Counted from the stretch's first letter, positions 23,838 through 33,375 are shown. The stretch is 44,794 nt of DNA from Pseudomonadota bacterium (GCA_021780935.1 JAJXXT010000110.1:1-44794), one strand, 5' to 3'. The notes: generated by a model from the letters alone, not told the origin. Made by a program: numbers and translations.

Positions 23838-25190
23838 ATGAAGGCGTGTCTCGTGGCACCGGTGCTGGGTTTCGTGCTGCTGGTGGCACTCGCTTCCCTC
23901 GGTTGGTTTCATACCTCGATCGCGCCGGATACCGCGAGCTATCTCGCCGCGGCGCGGGCCGCCGATCCGCTCGGCGTGTCGCGCCTGCCGCTCTATGGCT
24001 GGGCGGCGGGGTGGATGCTGGCGCACGCCCCTGCCCTGCTGGCCTGGGTACAAGCGGCGATCTTTCTCGGCGGGGCCGCGCTGATGATTGCGAGTTTGCA
24101 ACGATTCGGGCTGTCGCGGGCGGCCGCCGCTTCCCTCGGCATCGCCATCGGCGGCTCGACCATGCTGCTGCTCTGGGCCCGCGACGCGGTGCCGGAAGTG
24201 GCGGGGCACGGGTTTCTGTTCATGGGCTTCGGGGCCGCGGTGATGGCGGCGGACGGGGCGCTGCTCTGGGTGCTGCCGGCCGGCCTCGCGGTGACACTGG
24301 CCTGGGCCCTGCGGCCGAGCCTGCTCGCCTTCGCCGTGCTGCTTGCCGGCGTGCCGCTGCTGTTGCCGCGCTCGACCTCCGCGCGCCGGAGCGCTCGGGC
24401 GTTGCTGCTGTTGGTCGCGATCCTGGCGCCGGCGGTGGGGCTCTCGGCCTGGCGCGCGGTACGCGAGGGCTCGGCGATGGTGGTCTCCTTCGGCGGGTTT
24501 CAGATGTCGGGCATGGCGGCGCTGATGCTGACGCCGCGGATCGCGGCCACCCTGCCGCCGGCGATGCGCCCGACGGCCGCGGCGATCCTGGCCACGCGTG
24601 CCAGGCTGGAACGGACGGGCACGGCGATCGCGGTGCCGGTGAACTCGCATGGCGTGCGGTCCTTCCCGTCGGCCGCGGCGCTCTATTTCGACCTGCTGGC
24701 CCGCACCCACGACGCGGTGCTCTACGGCGCCGTGCTGCCGTTGCGTGGGGCCAGCGAATCCTGGCCGCATTTCGATGCGCGTATGGAACGTTTTACGCTC
24801 GCCGTGCTGCTCCGCGCGCCGGTGGACTACGCCGCCTGGGTGCTGGGCGGGCTGGCGCGGGCGGTGGGCCATGCGCTGGTGTTGAACCCGGTGCTGGTGG
24901 CGGCCTCGCTGTTGCTGCTGCTGATCGGCGTGTGGCGGGCGCTGGGCGCGGCGCCGCCCTATGGCGCGGGGTTGCTGCCAGCGGGCGACCGGGCGCGAGA
25001 TTGGGCGATCCTGCTGCCGGTGATCGGGCTCTACACGCTGGGCACACTGGCCCCGATCGTGCTCGTGACCTTCCCGGCCGGACGTTATATCGACAGCGCC
25101 GATCTCATGCTTGCCGCCGTGCCAATCCTCGGCGTCATGCGGCTGTGGCCGCGACGCGATGGGCGAGGCGCTCGAACTCGGCAACGGTGA
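23838..25190 (+). CDS. Polytopic membrane protein, GT-C-like (function unknown)
   Basis: 450 residues with about ten membrane segments. The first loop after helix 1 contains HTSIAPDTASYLAAAR, an acidic D-x-x-S-Y arrangement seen in GT-C type and related uncharacterised proteins. A large extramembrane region (about 220-320) follows. Its last 56 bases overlap the 3' end of rsmA on the other strand, and the very basic C-terminus (RRDGRGARTRQR) is encoded there. I cannot assign a function; a role in lipid-linked glycan transfer is only suggested by topology. Confidence 0.65.
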   Translation: MKACLVAPVLGFVLLVALASLGWFHTSIAPDTASYLAAARAADPLGVSRLPLYGWAAGWMLAHAPALLAWVQAAIFLGGAALMIASLQRFGLSRAAAASLGIAIGGSTMLLLWARDAVPEVAGHGFLFMGFGAAVMAADGALLWVLPAGLAVTLAWALRPSLLAFAVLLAGVPLLLPRSTSARRSARALLLLVAILAPAVGLSAWRAVREGSAMVVSFGGFQMSGMAALMLTPRIAATLPPAMRPTAAAILATRARLERTGTAIAVPVNSHGVRSFPSAAALYFDLLARTHDAVLYGAVLPLRGASESWPHFDARMERFTLAVLLRAPVDYAAWVLGGLARAVGHALVLNPVLVAASLLLLLIGVWRALGAAPPYGAGLLPAGDRARDWAILLPVIGLYTLGTLAPIVLVTFPAGRYIDSADLMLAAVPILGVMRLWPRRDGRGARTRQR

Positions 25191-25938
25191 GCGTCTCGGC
25201 GCGGCGCTCCGGCGCGATCGCCGCCGCTTTGAGCAGGGCCTCGCCGCCAAGCCCGCGCAGCGCGCCGCGCAGCATCTTGCGGCGCTGACCAAAGGCGGCG
25301 GCGGTGAGCTTTTCCATCGTCGCGAACAGGGATGCGGCGGGCTGCGTGGCACGCGGGCGCAGGCGCACGACGGCGGACCATACTTTTGGTGCCGGAACGA
25401 AGGCGCGCGGCGGCAGGCGCATGACGATGCTGGCCTCGGCCACCCATTGCGCCAGCACCGCGAGCCGGCCGTAGGCAGGGGTGGCTGGCGGCGCCACGAT
25501 GCGCTCCGCCACCTCGAGCTGGAACATCAGCAGCATCTGCTCCCACCGCGCGGCCTCGCGCAGCCAGCCCACCAGCAGCGGTGTTGCGATGTTGTAGGGC
25601 AGGTTGGCGACGATCTGCCGCGGTGCTGCGACCAGCGTCGCGAGGTCGAGCGCCATGGCATCGCCCGCGATGACGCAAAGCCGGGGGTCGGTCGCGAGTT
25701 CCGAGACGGCGGCGACGGCGCGCGGATCGCGCTCCACCGCGACGACGCGGCTGGCCTCGCTCGCCAGCAGCGCGCGGGTGAGGCCGCCGGGACCGGGGCC
25801 CACCTCCACCACCTCGCGCCCGGCAAGACTGCCCGCCTCGCGCACGATGCTAGCCGTGAGGTTGAGGTCGAGCAGGAAGTTCTGGCCGAGCGAGCGCCGC
25901 GCCGCGAGCCCGTGGCGTGCGATCACGCGGGCGAGCAC
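25135..25938 (-). CDS. rsmA: 16S rRNA adenine-1518/1519 N6-dimethyltransferase (RsmA/KsgA)
   Basis: 267 residues. SLGQNFLLD at about 16-24, the SAM motif VVEVGPGPGGLTRALL at 43-58 and the catalytic NLPYNIATPLL at 112-122 are diagnostic. It dimethylates two adjacent adenines in the helix 45 loop, a late check in 30S assembly; loss gives kasugamycin resistance. It is the last gene of the lptF-lptG-lptD-surA-rsmA cluster, 25 bases after surA, and overlaps the convergent membrane-protein gene by 56 bases. Confidence 0.96.
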   Translation of the reverse strand: MLARVIARHGLAARRSLGQNFLLDLNLTASIVREAGSLAGREVVEVGPGPGGLTRALLASEASRVVAVERDPRAVAAVSELATDPRLCVIAGDAMALDLATLVAAPRQIVANLPYNIATPLLVGWLREAARWEQMLLMFQLEVAERIVAPPATPAYGRLAVLAQWVAEASIVMRLPPRAFVPAPKVWSAVVRLRPRATQPAASLFATMEKLTAAAFGQRRKMLRGALRGLGGEALLKAAAIAPERRAETLTVAEFERLAHRVAATAA

Positions 25939-25963
25939 GCCCCCCGCAGCGGGCGGATCGCGG

Positions 25964-27148
25964 TCAGAAGCGCCGATCGATCACCGCCCGGCGCTCGAGG
26001 TCGCGCAGCATCTGCCGCGAGGCAAGCTCGAAGCGCTGCGCCAGGATCTGTTCCTCGATGGCCCGCTTGCTCTCGGGTGCCGGCCCGGCGATCGCCGGCG
26101 GCGCGTTTGCCGGCGTGGGGCCGGCTGCCGCCGAAGCCTGCCCAGAGTTGTTGGGGCCTCCGTTGCCGGGCGCGCCGCTGGCCGGGCTGCCGCTGGTTTG
26201 CGCCGTGTCGATCTGGCCGGGCGGGGCGCCGATCACCCGCGTCGCGTTGAGCGTCACGATGATCTCGCCGCCCGGGACCGCGATCGGGTTGCTGATGGCA
26301 CCGGGAGGCATTTCCCTGACCACGCGCAGCACCGCCGGATCGAGCTGGTTGGCCTGCACCCAGCCCAGATTGCCGCCGGACAGCGCCGACTGGCTCTGGC
26401 TGAACTGCACCGCGATCAGCGGGAACGGCGCGCCGACCCGAAGCTGCTGGATGATGAGGTCGGCGACGTTGGAGGCCTGCTGCTGCTGGCGGGCGCCGCG
26501 CGCGGGGAGGAAGATTTCGCCGACATTGTATTCCGTCTGCCCGGCCTCCGCCCGCAGTGCCGCCACGCGGTCGGCGATGTCGGCGGCGGTGACGCGCGCG
26601 CGCGGGCCGAGCGCCTGGCGCACCGCCTCGCCCCAGCCGATCTGCGTGCGCAATTGGTTGATCAGCGTCGAGGGGTCGATGCCGGCCGCGGCCAGCCGTG
26701 GCAGCAGGCTGCCGGGCGGCATGCCGTTGCGCTGTTCGATGGTGGCGATGGCCTGGCGCACCGCAGCCTCCGGCACCGCGATATGGCGGCGGCGCATCTC
26801 CTGTTGGCGCAGCGTCTCGTCGATCAGCTCGCGCTCGATCGGCGCGGTGAGGCGATTGAGAATATCGGGCGTCATCGGCAGGCCGACCGAGGCGGCGAGC
26901 AGGCGGCGGCGATTGTCCACGTCGGCGAGCGTGATCGCCTGGCCGTTGACCGTCGCGACGATGGCCGCGGCCTGGTTCGGCGACAGGCGGTCGACCAGCG
27001 GCAGGCGCGGGGCTGGCCTGGTCTGCGGTGCGGCGGGTGCGGTCGGCACAGGCGCCGCGACGGCCACGACGGTGGCGGCTGCCATCAGGATGGCCGCGAG
27101 CGCGGGCGCGCGGCCCATGGAGAGATGAAGAGGGGCGAGGCGAGGCAT
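25964..27148 (-). CDS. surA: SurA-type periplasmic chaperone / peptidyl-prolyl isomerase
   Basis: 394 residues. An N-terminal signal sequence with hydrophobic core (about 13-32) is followed by a Pro/Ala linker, the SurA N-terminal domain (VATVNGQAITLADVDNRRRLLA), and a parvulin-type PPIC domain (about 220-310: EYNVGEIFLPA, then GGNLGWVQANQLDPAVLRVVREMPPGAISNPI). A Gly/Pro/Asn/Ala-rich tail follows. SurA escorts outer-membrane proteins, including LptD, across the periplasm. AGGGAG lies 6 bases before the ATG at 27148. The gene directly follows lptD. Confidence 0.92.
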   Translation of the reverse strand: MPRLAPLHLSMGRAPALAAILMAAATVVAVAAPVPTAPAAPQTRPAPRLPLVDRLSPNQAAAIVATVNGQAITLADVDNRRRLLAASVGLPMTPDILNRLTAPIERELIDETLRQQEMRRRHIAVPEAAVRQAIATIEQRNGMPPGSLLPRLAAAGIDPSTLINQLRTQIGWGEAVRQALGPRARVTAADIADRVAALRAEAGQTEYNVGEIFLPARGARQQQQASNVADLIIQQLRVGAPFPLIAVQFSQSQSALSGGNLGWVQANQLDPAVLRVVREMPPGAISNPIAVPGGEIIVTLNATRVIGAPPGQIDTAQTSGSPASGAPGNGGPNNSGQASAAAGPTPANAPPAIAGPAPESKRAIEEQILAQRFELASRQMLRDLERRAVIDRRF

Positions 27149-27192
27149 AGCAAACTCCCTGCGGCAGGCGTGCTGGTCTGGCGGCAACAGGC

Positions 27193-29433
27193 TCACGAGC
27201 CGTTGAAGCCGAACGTGCCGACGGTTTTGAGGGTGAGCTGGAACAGGATCACACTGGCACCGTGGTCGTTGTTGAGCGAGGTATAGCGGCGGAAGAAATT
27301 CAGGTCGAAGGTCAGGCAGGAATTTTCCCAGGCGGCATCGAATCCGGCGGAGACCGGTTTGTCGAGCGCGATGTCCTGGCGCAGATAGCCCGAGAGCTTG
27401 AACGGGCCGAGACGGGTGCTGGCGCCGGCGGTGATTTCGTTGCGCGGCAGCATTGCCACCGGCTGCGTGGGCGGCTGATCGTACAGCCCATAGGGCGTGT
27501 TGTACGAATAGATGTAGCCGCCGAAGACGCGCAGCGCCGGATTGCCGATGGTGGCCAGGGCATCGGCGTAGCGGATACGAAAATCGCTGTGGTTGAAGCG
27601 TTGACGCGAGGTGACATCGAAGAAGGAATTCGGTGTCCAGGACAGGTGACTCACGATATCCGTCTGCCTGCCGTCGAGCCCGGAGCCGGTCGGAAACGCG
27701 TTGTCGCGATGCAGGCGGTAGCCTTGGCCCACCAGCGCGTCGAACGTGCCCGCCGGCGAGTACCATGCGGCGTGGAGCGCCACATTGGCGCGCGGGCCGC
27801 CCTCCAGCCGGTCGACGCCGCCAAACCGGTTGAGCGCGAACAGATTGGCGTCGGTGAAGTCGAGCGCCAGGCTGTCCTCGTTGGGGATGCTGGTGTTGAT
27901 GTAGCTGCTGCCGTTGGGGGCGACGATGATCTGCGCGATCGGCTCGATCACCTGCGTGCCCCAGCGTCCGGCGTCGCGCGCGAAGGGCCAGCGCAGCATC
28001 ACCGAGGCACTCGGCATGGCTTGCGCGCTGCTGACATCGCCGTGCAGGCCGTAATTCGGCTGGTCGTTGAACTTGCGGGCACTGTAGACGGCGCTGTCCA
28101 CGTGCAGGCGCAGTGCCCACAAATCGCCGAGGGCGCCGGTATAGGGTCGTTGCCAGTCGAGCGAGAGGCGCCCGCGCTCGGTGTCGGTGCCGTTGTCGCG
28201 CAGAACGTTGAACGCATCGGTGCGCACGCCGAGCCGCCCGCCGAACACGTTGGGCTGGCTCACGAAATCATATTCCGCGCGCGGCAGCACGAAGGGTAGC
28301 TTGCTGCTGTCCTGGCTGGTGGCGAGCCCCTGATAGAAGCGGGAATCGACGCGTGCATAGGCACCCTGGCCGAACCCTTCGAGGTAAATCTGGCTGGTGA
28401 GGACGGCCGCGACGTCCTGGATCTTGAAATCGCGGATGTATTGCGCCGAGCTTGCGCGCTGCAGGTCGAAACCCCAGCGCCAGGTGTCGTTGATCGCGAA
28501 GGCACCGGTCGCGTCGATGTTCCCGCCCGCGCCATTGTAATAGCGCGCCACCGAGCCGTTGACGGTGATGCGCCCGTCGTTGAACGCACGGCGGTACTGG
28601 AAGTCGAGTCCCGGCCCGTTGCGCGTGCCGATGAGCGGGGTGAGGGTGGCGTCCTGCTGCGCGTTGATCGCCCAGAAATAGGGCATGCGGGTGAACGCCC
28701 CGAGCGCGTTGGAGTAGCCGAAGCTCGGCACCAGCAGGCCGGTTGCGCGCTTCTCGGAAGGGTCCGGGTGGGTGAGATAGGGCAGCCAGAAGACCGGTAC
28801 GCCGTAGATGTCGATCACCGCGTCGCGATACTCGATGCGCTTGTGGTCGAGATCCTGGATCGCGTCGCGGGCGCGGATGTCCCAGAGCGGCGGGCGGTTC
28901 GGGTGCTGCGCGCAGACCGGGCAGGTGCTGTAGATGGCGCGCGACAGCTCGTTGAGGCGGCCGTCGATACGCTCTGCGCCGTTGGCCGCCAGCTTGCCGC
29001 CCTGCTGCAGCGTCGCGCGCAGGTCCTTGAGCACACCGTTCTTCATGTTGTCGGAAAGCTCGGCGTAGTGGCTGAACACCACCTGTCCGCCTGGCTCGAG
29101 CAGCACGACATGACCCTTGGCCGCGGCGACGCCGGTGCGTTGGTCGTAGGTGACGGTGTCGGCCATCAGCACCCGGTCGCCCTGCCACAGCTCGACATGG
29201 CCGGCGAGGGTGGCGATGCCGGTGGCGCGGTCATAGCTGGCGCGGTCGGCCTGATAAAACACCGGCGCGTGGCGCGAGACGGGCGCGACCGGCCCCACCA
29301 CGCCGGAGGCGCCGGCCGGGCTGAAGCTCTGGGCCAGGGCCAGGCTGGGCAGCGTCTGGGCCAGCAGCAACAACGCCGCGACGACGGCGCGCCCGCGCCG
29401 CGGGGAGGTTCCCCGGGGCACGCGGTCAGCCAT
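27193..29433 (-). CDS. lptD: LPS assembly outer-membrane protein LptD
   Basis: 746 residues from MADRVPRGTSPRRG, with a signal peptide (hydrophobic core about 16-34). The periplasmic OstA/LptD N-terminal domain is at about 55-170 (YDRATGIATLAGHVELWQGD, VLMADTVTYDQRTG), then a long beta-barrel ending in a C-terminal aromatic-containing strand. It inserts LPS into the outer leaflet with LptE. Cysteines CPVC flank the first strands, as in other LptD proteins with disulphides. Its start overlaps lptG by 8 bases. Confidence 0.95.
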   Translation of the reverse strand: MADRVPRGTSPRRGRAVVAALLLLAQTLPSLALAQSFSPAGASGVVGPVAPVSRHAPVFYQADRASYDRATGIATLAGHVELWQGDRVLMADTVTYDQRTGVAAAKGHVVLLEPGGQVVFSHYAELSDNMKNGVLKDLRATLQQGGKLAANGAERIDGRLNELSRAIYSTCPVCAQHPNRPPLWDIRARDAIQDLDHKRIEYRDAVIDIYGVPVFWLPYLTHPDPSEKRATGLLVPSFGYSNALGAFTRMPYFWAINAQQDATLTPLIGTRNGPGLDFQYRRAFNDGRITVNGSVARYYNGAGGNIDATGAFAINDTWRWGFDLQRASSAQYIRDFKIQDVAAVLTSQIYLEGFGQGAYARVDSRFYQGLATSQDSSKLPFVLPRAEYDFVSQPNVFGGRLGVRTDAFNVLRDNGTDTERGRLSLDWQRPYTGALGDLWALRLHVDSAVYSARKFNDQPNYGLHGDVSSAQAMPSASVMLRWPFARDAGRWGTQVIEPIAQIIVAPNGSSYINTSIPNEDSLALDFTDANLFALNRFGGVDRLEGGPRANVALHAAWYSPAGTFDALVGQGYRLHRDNAFPTGSGLDGRQTDIVSHLSWTPNSFFDVTSRQRFNHSDFRIRYADALATIGNPALRVFGGYIYSYNTPYGLYDQPPTQPVAMLPRNEITAGASTRLGPFKLSGYLRQDIALDKPVSAGFDAAWENSCLTFDLNFFRRYTSLNNDHGASVILFQLTLKTVGTFGFNGS

Positions 29434-30538
29434 CCTCAAGATGCAGCAGCAGTGCGGTCGCCAGCAGCAGCCCGGACGCCGCCGGCGCCCAGGCCGCGAG
29501 CACCACGGGAAGCGTGCCCGCATCGCCCATCTGCTCGGCGAATTTGGCAACCACGAACAGCAGGAAGCCGGCGGCCACGCCGCTGCCCAGCATGCGCCCG
29601 ACACCACCGCGGCGCTGCGGACGCATCGAGAAGCCAGCGGCGAGCAGCGCCATGGTGCCGGCGAGCAGCGGCAGGGCGAGCAGCGACTGGAAGTGCAGCC
29701 GGTGGCGCACGGTCGAGAAGCCCGATTGTTTCAGAAGCCGGATGAAACCAGGCAGCGCCCAGACGCCGAATGTGTTGGGCGAGGCGACACTCTCCTGCAC
29801 GCGTCGCAGTGTCATGTCGGTGGCGAGCGCCATGGCGACGGGCGGGCTCGGCGGGTTGCCGGGGGTGAGCACACGCGCCCGCGCCAGCCGCCAGACCCCG
29901 GAAGCGAGTTCCGCATGACCGGCCTCGATGCGTTCGAGCAACGCGTTGTGGCTGTCGAGACGGAACACCGTCATGTGCGCCGCGGTCAGCGTGCCGTGCA
30001 CGAGGCTCACGCCGGTCGCATGCAGAATGGCAACACCGTGCGCCACCAGCCCGCGATCCGCCTGGCGGACCCAGAGCTGCTGGCCGGCCAGCGCCAGCCC
30101 GCCGCTGTCGGTTCGCAGATAGGCGGCGTCGAGCGCATCGGCGCGCGCGCGCATCGCCGCCGTGACCGGGCTCATCACCGCGGTCGCGAAGGCGCCGAGC
30201 AGCGCCGCCGTGAGCACCGGCCCGGCGAGGAACTGCCACGCCGAAACGCCGGCGCTGCGCACGACGACCAGTTCGTGCGAGCGCGCGAGGCGCCAGAAGG
30301 CGATGATGCCGCCGAGCAGGATGGCAAAGGGCAGAACCTCCATCGACAGCCAGGGCATGCGCAGGAAGCCGATCTCGCTGACGATGGCGAACGTGGCGGC
30401 GGGCTTGGTCTCGGCACGGCGCAGCAGCTCGACGAAGTCGAACAGCACCAGGATCGTGGTCAGCCCCGCCTGCATCGCCGCCACCGCGGCGATGAAGACA
30501 CGGGTGACGTAGAGCGAGAGAATGGTCGCGAGCTTCAT
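29426..30538 (-). CDS. lptG: LPS export ABC transporter permease LptG
   Basis: 370 residues with the YjgP/YjgQ topology: two membrane helices and the LPMEVLPF-like segment (here MPWLSMEVLPFAILLGGI), a long periplasmic beta-jellyroll region (about 120-270) and further helices near the C-terminus. With LptF and LptB it extracts LPS from the inner membrane. The ATG at 30538 overlaps the lptF stop by 4 bases (ATGA), choosing this start over a longer reading frame. Confidence 0.95.
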   Translation of the reverse strand: MKLATILSLYVTRVFIAAVAAMQAGLTTILVLFDFVELLRRAETKPAATFAIVSEIGFLRMPWLSMEVLPFAILLGGIIAFWRLARSHELVVVRSAGVSAWQFLAGPVLTAALLGAFATAVMSPVTAAMRARADALDAAYLRTDSGGLALAGQQLWVRQADRGLVAHGVAILHATGVSLVHGTLTAAHMTVFRLDSHNALLERIEAGHAELASGVWRLARARVLTPGNPPSPPVAMALATDMTLRRVQESVASPNTFGVWALPGFIRLLKQSGFSTVRHRLHFQSLLALPLLAGTMALLAAGFSMRPQRRGGVGRMLGSGVAAGFLLFVVAKFAEQMGDAGTLPVVLAAWAPAASGLLLATALLLHLEDG

Positions 30539-31779
30539 GCCGGCGCGCCCCCCGCGCCGGCGTCGGGCGAGGGTGCGGCGCCGCGTGGCGAGGCTTCCCG
30601 GTGCGGCGCGAAGAGCAGCCAGGCGGCGATGAGCCCGGGCAGGATGGCATGCACCCACATCAGCCAGACGAGCGCCGTGTCACGGGCCGCGAGGTTGTTG
30701 ATCGCGAGGCCGAGGGCGACGAGCCCCGTCACGATCAGCACCGAGACGAAGACCCGCATGCCCCCGCCATGGCGACGAAACCGCCCGCCGAGAATGCCGG
30801 CCAGCGCCAGCAGCGTGTAGCTGACACAGGTGAAGGGGCTGGTGAGGCGGCGATACGCCTCGGCGAGCAGCTTGCCGAGATCGCGCGGCTCGACCGCGCC
30901 GGGCGGCGGGTGCAGCAGCTCACCGAGCGACATCTCCGTCGGGTCGCGGAAACGCGGCGCCCGCTCGCCGGTGTTCTGCTGCAGATCGATCGCGTTGCGC
31001 TTGAAGGAGATAACCTCGAGCGCACCGGTCTTGGGGTCGATCTGCTCACGGCTGCCGTTGTACAGCAGCACTGTCGGCGTGGCACCGGTGCCGAGCAGCC
31101 GCCCGGTCTCGGCCAGCACGGTAACCGGCGAATCCGGGTCGCGCTCGTCGTCGATCAGCAACCCATGCAGCGTGCCGCTAGCATCGCGCTTGCCGATATA
31201 GACGGTGAGTTGGTTGGTGACCTGTGTGAACACCCCCGCCTGCAGCAGGAAGGCCGCGACGCGGTTGCGGATGGCGAACTGGTCCTGGCGGAAGGCGCCA
31301 AAGGCCGCCGGCACGATCCAGAGGTTCAGCACGAAGACGATGACAAAGGTGCCCGCCGCCAGGACCAGCGCCGGCCGCGCCAGGCCGAAATTGGAGACGC
31401 CCGAGGCGCGCAGCACGGTGATCTCGCGATCGGCCGCCAGCCGCTGATAGGCGAACAGCACGACGACGAAGATCGCCACCGGCAGGATGATGGCGACGAA
31501 GCTCGGCACCAGCAGGCCGGTGAGCCTGACGAAGCTCCATATCGACAGGCCGCGATCGATGATCAGCGCCACGAAGCGCAGCGACTGCGTCATCCAGATC
31601 AGCGCCACCAGCCCGCCGGTGATCGCGACGAGACCGATCACGAGCTGCTTGAGGATGTAGCGATCGATCCGCGAGAGCCCGAGGCCGCGCCGCCCCGACG
31701 GAGTCGCGACGGGACGCGCGCCGGTAGCACGGTTGGACGCCGGCGCGCTGCGGCCGGATCGGCTCGGGTCGGAAGGCAT
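30535..31779 (-). CDS. lptF: LPS export ABC transporter permease LptF
   Basis: 414 residues. After a basic, Ser/Pro/Arg-rich N-terminal extension of about 35 residues, the LptF core starts at LSRIDRYILKQLVIGLV and shows IVVLFAYQRLAADREITVLRASGVSNFGLARPAL, the coupling region. A periplasmic domain and three C-terminal helices follow. The start at 31779 is chosen because AGGACAGG lies upstream. It heads the lptF-lptG-lptD-surA-rsmA cluster; LptA/B/C are not in the window. Confidence 0.94.
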   Translation of the reverse strand: MPSDPSRSGRSAPASNRATGARPVATPSGRRGLGLSRIDRYILKQLVIGLVAITGGLVALIWMTQSLRFVALIIDRGLSIWSFVRLTGLLVPSFVAIILPVAIFVVVLFAYQRLAADREITVLRASGVSNFGLARPALVLAAGTFVIVFVLNLWIVPAAFGAFRQDQFAIRNRVAAFLLQAGVFTQVTNQLTVYIGKRDASGTLHGLLIDDERDPDSPVTVLAETGRLLGTGATPTVLLYNGSREQIDPKTGALEVISFKRNAIDLQQNTGERAPRFRDPTEMSLGELLHPPPGAVEPRDLGKLLAEAYRRLTSPFTCVSYTLLALAGILGGRFRRHGGGMRVFVSVLIVTGLVALGLAINNLAARDTALVWLMWVHAILPGLIAAWLLFAPHREASPRGAAPSPDAGAGGAPA

Positions 31780-31807
31780 CGCAAAACCTGTCCTGCGAGA
31801 GGCCAGT

Positions 31808-33310
31808 CTAGCGGCCCGGCGCCGCGTGGCCAACGACCCGCGCCGCGACCTCGTCATCCGCCCTCGCGGGCAGCAGCTTGCCGGGGTTGAGCAGGCCGCG
31901 CGGGTCCAGAGCCGCCTTGATCGCGCGCATCATCGACAGCTCCGCGCCACCGCGCCAGGCCGGCATCAGGTAGGGCTTGAGCCGGCCGACACCGTGCTCG
32001 GCCGAGAAACTGCCACCCAGTTCGCGCACCACCTCGCAAACCGCGTCCATGATCGCGTGGTCCATGGCGAGAAACGCCGCGGCGTCCATGTCCGCCGGCT
32101 GCAGCAGGTTGAAGTGGATGTTGCCGTCGCCGACATGGCCGAACGGGACGACGCGGATGCCGGGCAGCAGGGTGCGGCAGGCGGCGGCGGCGCGGGCGAG
32201 CAGTTGCGGCACCGCGGAAACCGGCACCGAGACGTCGTTCTTGACGCTGGCGCCGCTGCGTTTCTGCGCCTCCGAATGTTCCTCGCGCAGCTTCCACAGT
32301 GCAGCCTCCTGGGCACCCGACTCGGCGATCACCGCATCCAGCACGATGCCCGGCTCCATCGCCGCGGCGAGCACGGATTCGAGCCCGCCGCGCAGGTCCG
32401 CGTCGGCGCGCGGCGTCGCGAGGTCGATCAGCACGTAATGCTCGGCTTGGGTGGTCAGCGGCAGCGCGGTGCCGGGAATATGCGCGACGACGAGGTCGAG
32501 CCCGGCGCGGGCCATGTATTCATAGGCCGCGAGAGCGGCGGCGTCATGGCGTTGCAGGCGCGCGAGCAGGTCGAGCGCGGCCTCGGGCGATGGCAGGGCG
32601 GCGAAGGCGACGCAGCGGGCGAGCGGGCGTGGCACCAGCCGCAGCACCGCGGCGGTGATGATGCCGAGCGTACCCTCGGAGCCGACGAAGATCTGGCGCA
32701 GGCAGTAGCCGGTGTTGTCCTTGCGCAGGCGCCGCAGCCCGTCCCACACCGCGCCGTCGGCGAGCACCACTTCGAGCCCCAGCACCATGTCGCGCGCGTT
32801 GCCGTAGCGCAGCGTGTTGTTGCCGCCGGCGTTGGTGGCCAGGATGCCGCCGATCCGCGCCGAGCCCTCCGAGCCGATGGACAGCGGCAGCAGACAGCCG
32901 GCCGCCGCCGCCGCGTCCTGTGCGGCGCGCAGCGTGGCGCCGGCCTCGATGGTGAGCGTGAGGTCCACGGCATCGACCGCGCGCACCCGCTCCAGCCGGG
33001 CCAGTGAGAGCACGATCTGGCGGCCGGATTCGTCGGGCACCGCGCCGCCGACCATCGAGGTATTGCCGCCCTGCGGCACCACCGCGACGCCGGCCTCGGC
33101 ACAGAGGCGCATGGCGGCGGCAACCTGGCCGGTGTTCGCCGGGCGCAGCACGGCGGGCGTGTGCCCGTGGTAGAGGCCGCGCCAGTCGGTCTCGTGCGGC
33201 GCGAGCAGGGCGGGGTCGGTCAGCACGCCGGCGGGGCCGAGCGCGTCGCGCAGGCGGGCGATCAGCCCGGCCAGCTCCGGGGCCGTGATAGCGGGGTCGG
33301 GTGCGTCCAT
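31808..33310 (-). CDS. FAD-linked oxidase (GlcD / D-lactate dehydrogenase type)
   Basis: 500 residues. The PCMH-type FAD domain has VAVVPQGGNTSMVGGAVPD and LSIGSEGSARIGGILATNAGGNN, and the C-terminal domain has VVPFGHVGDGNIHFNLLQP (histidines for the metal or substrate) and FSAEHGVGRLKPYLMPAWR. Family members oxidise D-lactate, glycolate or D-2-hydroxyglutarate, passing electrons to cytochrome or quinone; length and motifs fit a D-2-hydroxyacid dehydrogenase, but the substrate is not fixed by sequence. The ATG at 33310 is used; an upstream in-frame ATG at 33337 falls in a 21-bp tandem repeat. Confidence 0.88.
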   Translation of the reverse strand: MDAPDPAITAPELAGLIARLRDALGPAGVLTDPALLAPHETDWRGLYHGHTPAVLRPANTGQVAAAMRLCAEAGVAVVPQGGNTSMVGGAVPDESGRQIVLSLARLERVRAVDAVDLTLTIEAGATLRAAQDAAAAAGCLLPLSIGSEGSARIGGILATNAGGNNTLRYGNARDMVLGLEVVLADGAVWDGLRRLRKDNTGYCLRQIFVGSEGTLGIITAAVLRLVPRPLARCVAFAALPSPEAALDLLARLQRHDAAALAAYEYMARAGLDLVVAHIPGTALPLTTQAEHYVLIDLATPRADADLRGGLESVLAAAMEPGIVLDAVIAESGAQEAALWKLREEHSEAQKRSGASVKNDVSVPVSAVPQLLARAAAACRTLLPGIRVVPFGHVGDGNIHFNLLQPADMDAAAFLAMDHAIMDAVCEVVRELGGSFSAEHGVGRLKPYLMPAWRGGAELSMMRAIKAALDPRGLLNPGKLLPARADDEVAARVVGHAAPGR

Positions 33311-33333
33311 GGCCGCAGGGTTCGCTTGCCCTC

Positions 33334-33375
33334 GCATGCGCGTCAACAGGGGGCGCATGCGCGTCAACGGGGGGC
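33334..33375. repeat. 21-bp tandem duplication
   Basis: Two copies of a 21-base unit (33334-33354 and 33355-33375, beginning GCATGCGCGTCAAC) differ at one base. The second copy contains the stop codon of the Sua5-type gene and the first lies between it and the FAD oxidase gene. It introduces additional in-frame ATG codons upstream of the FAD oxidase start. Confidence 0.8.
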
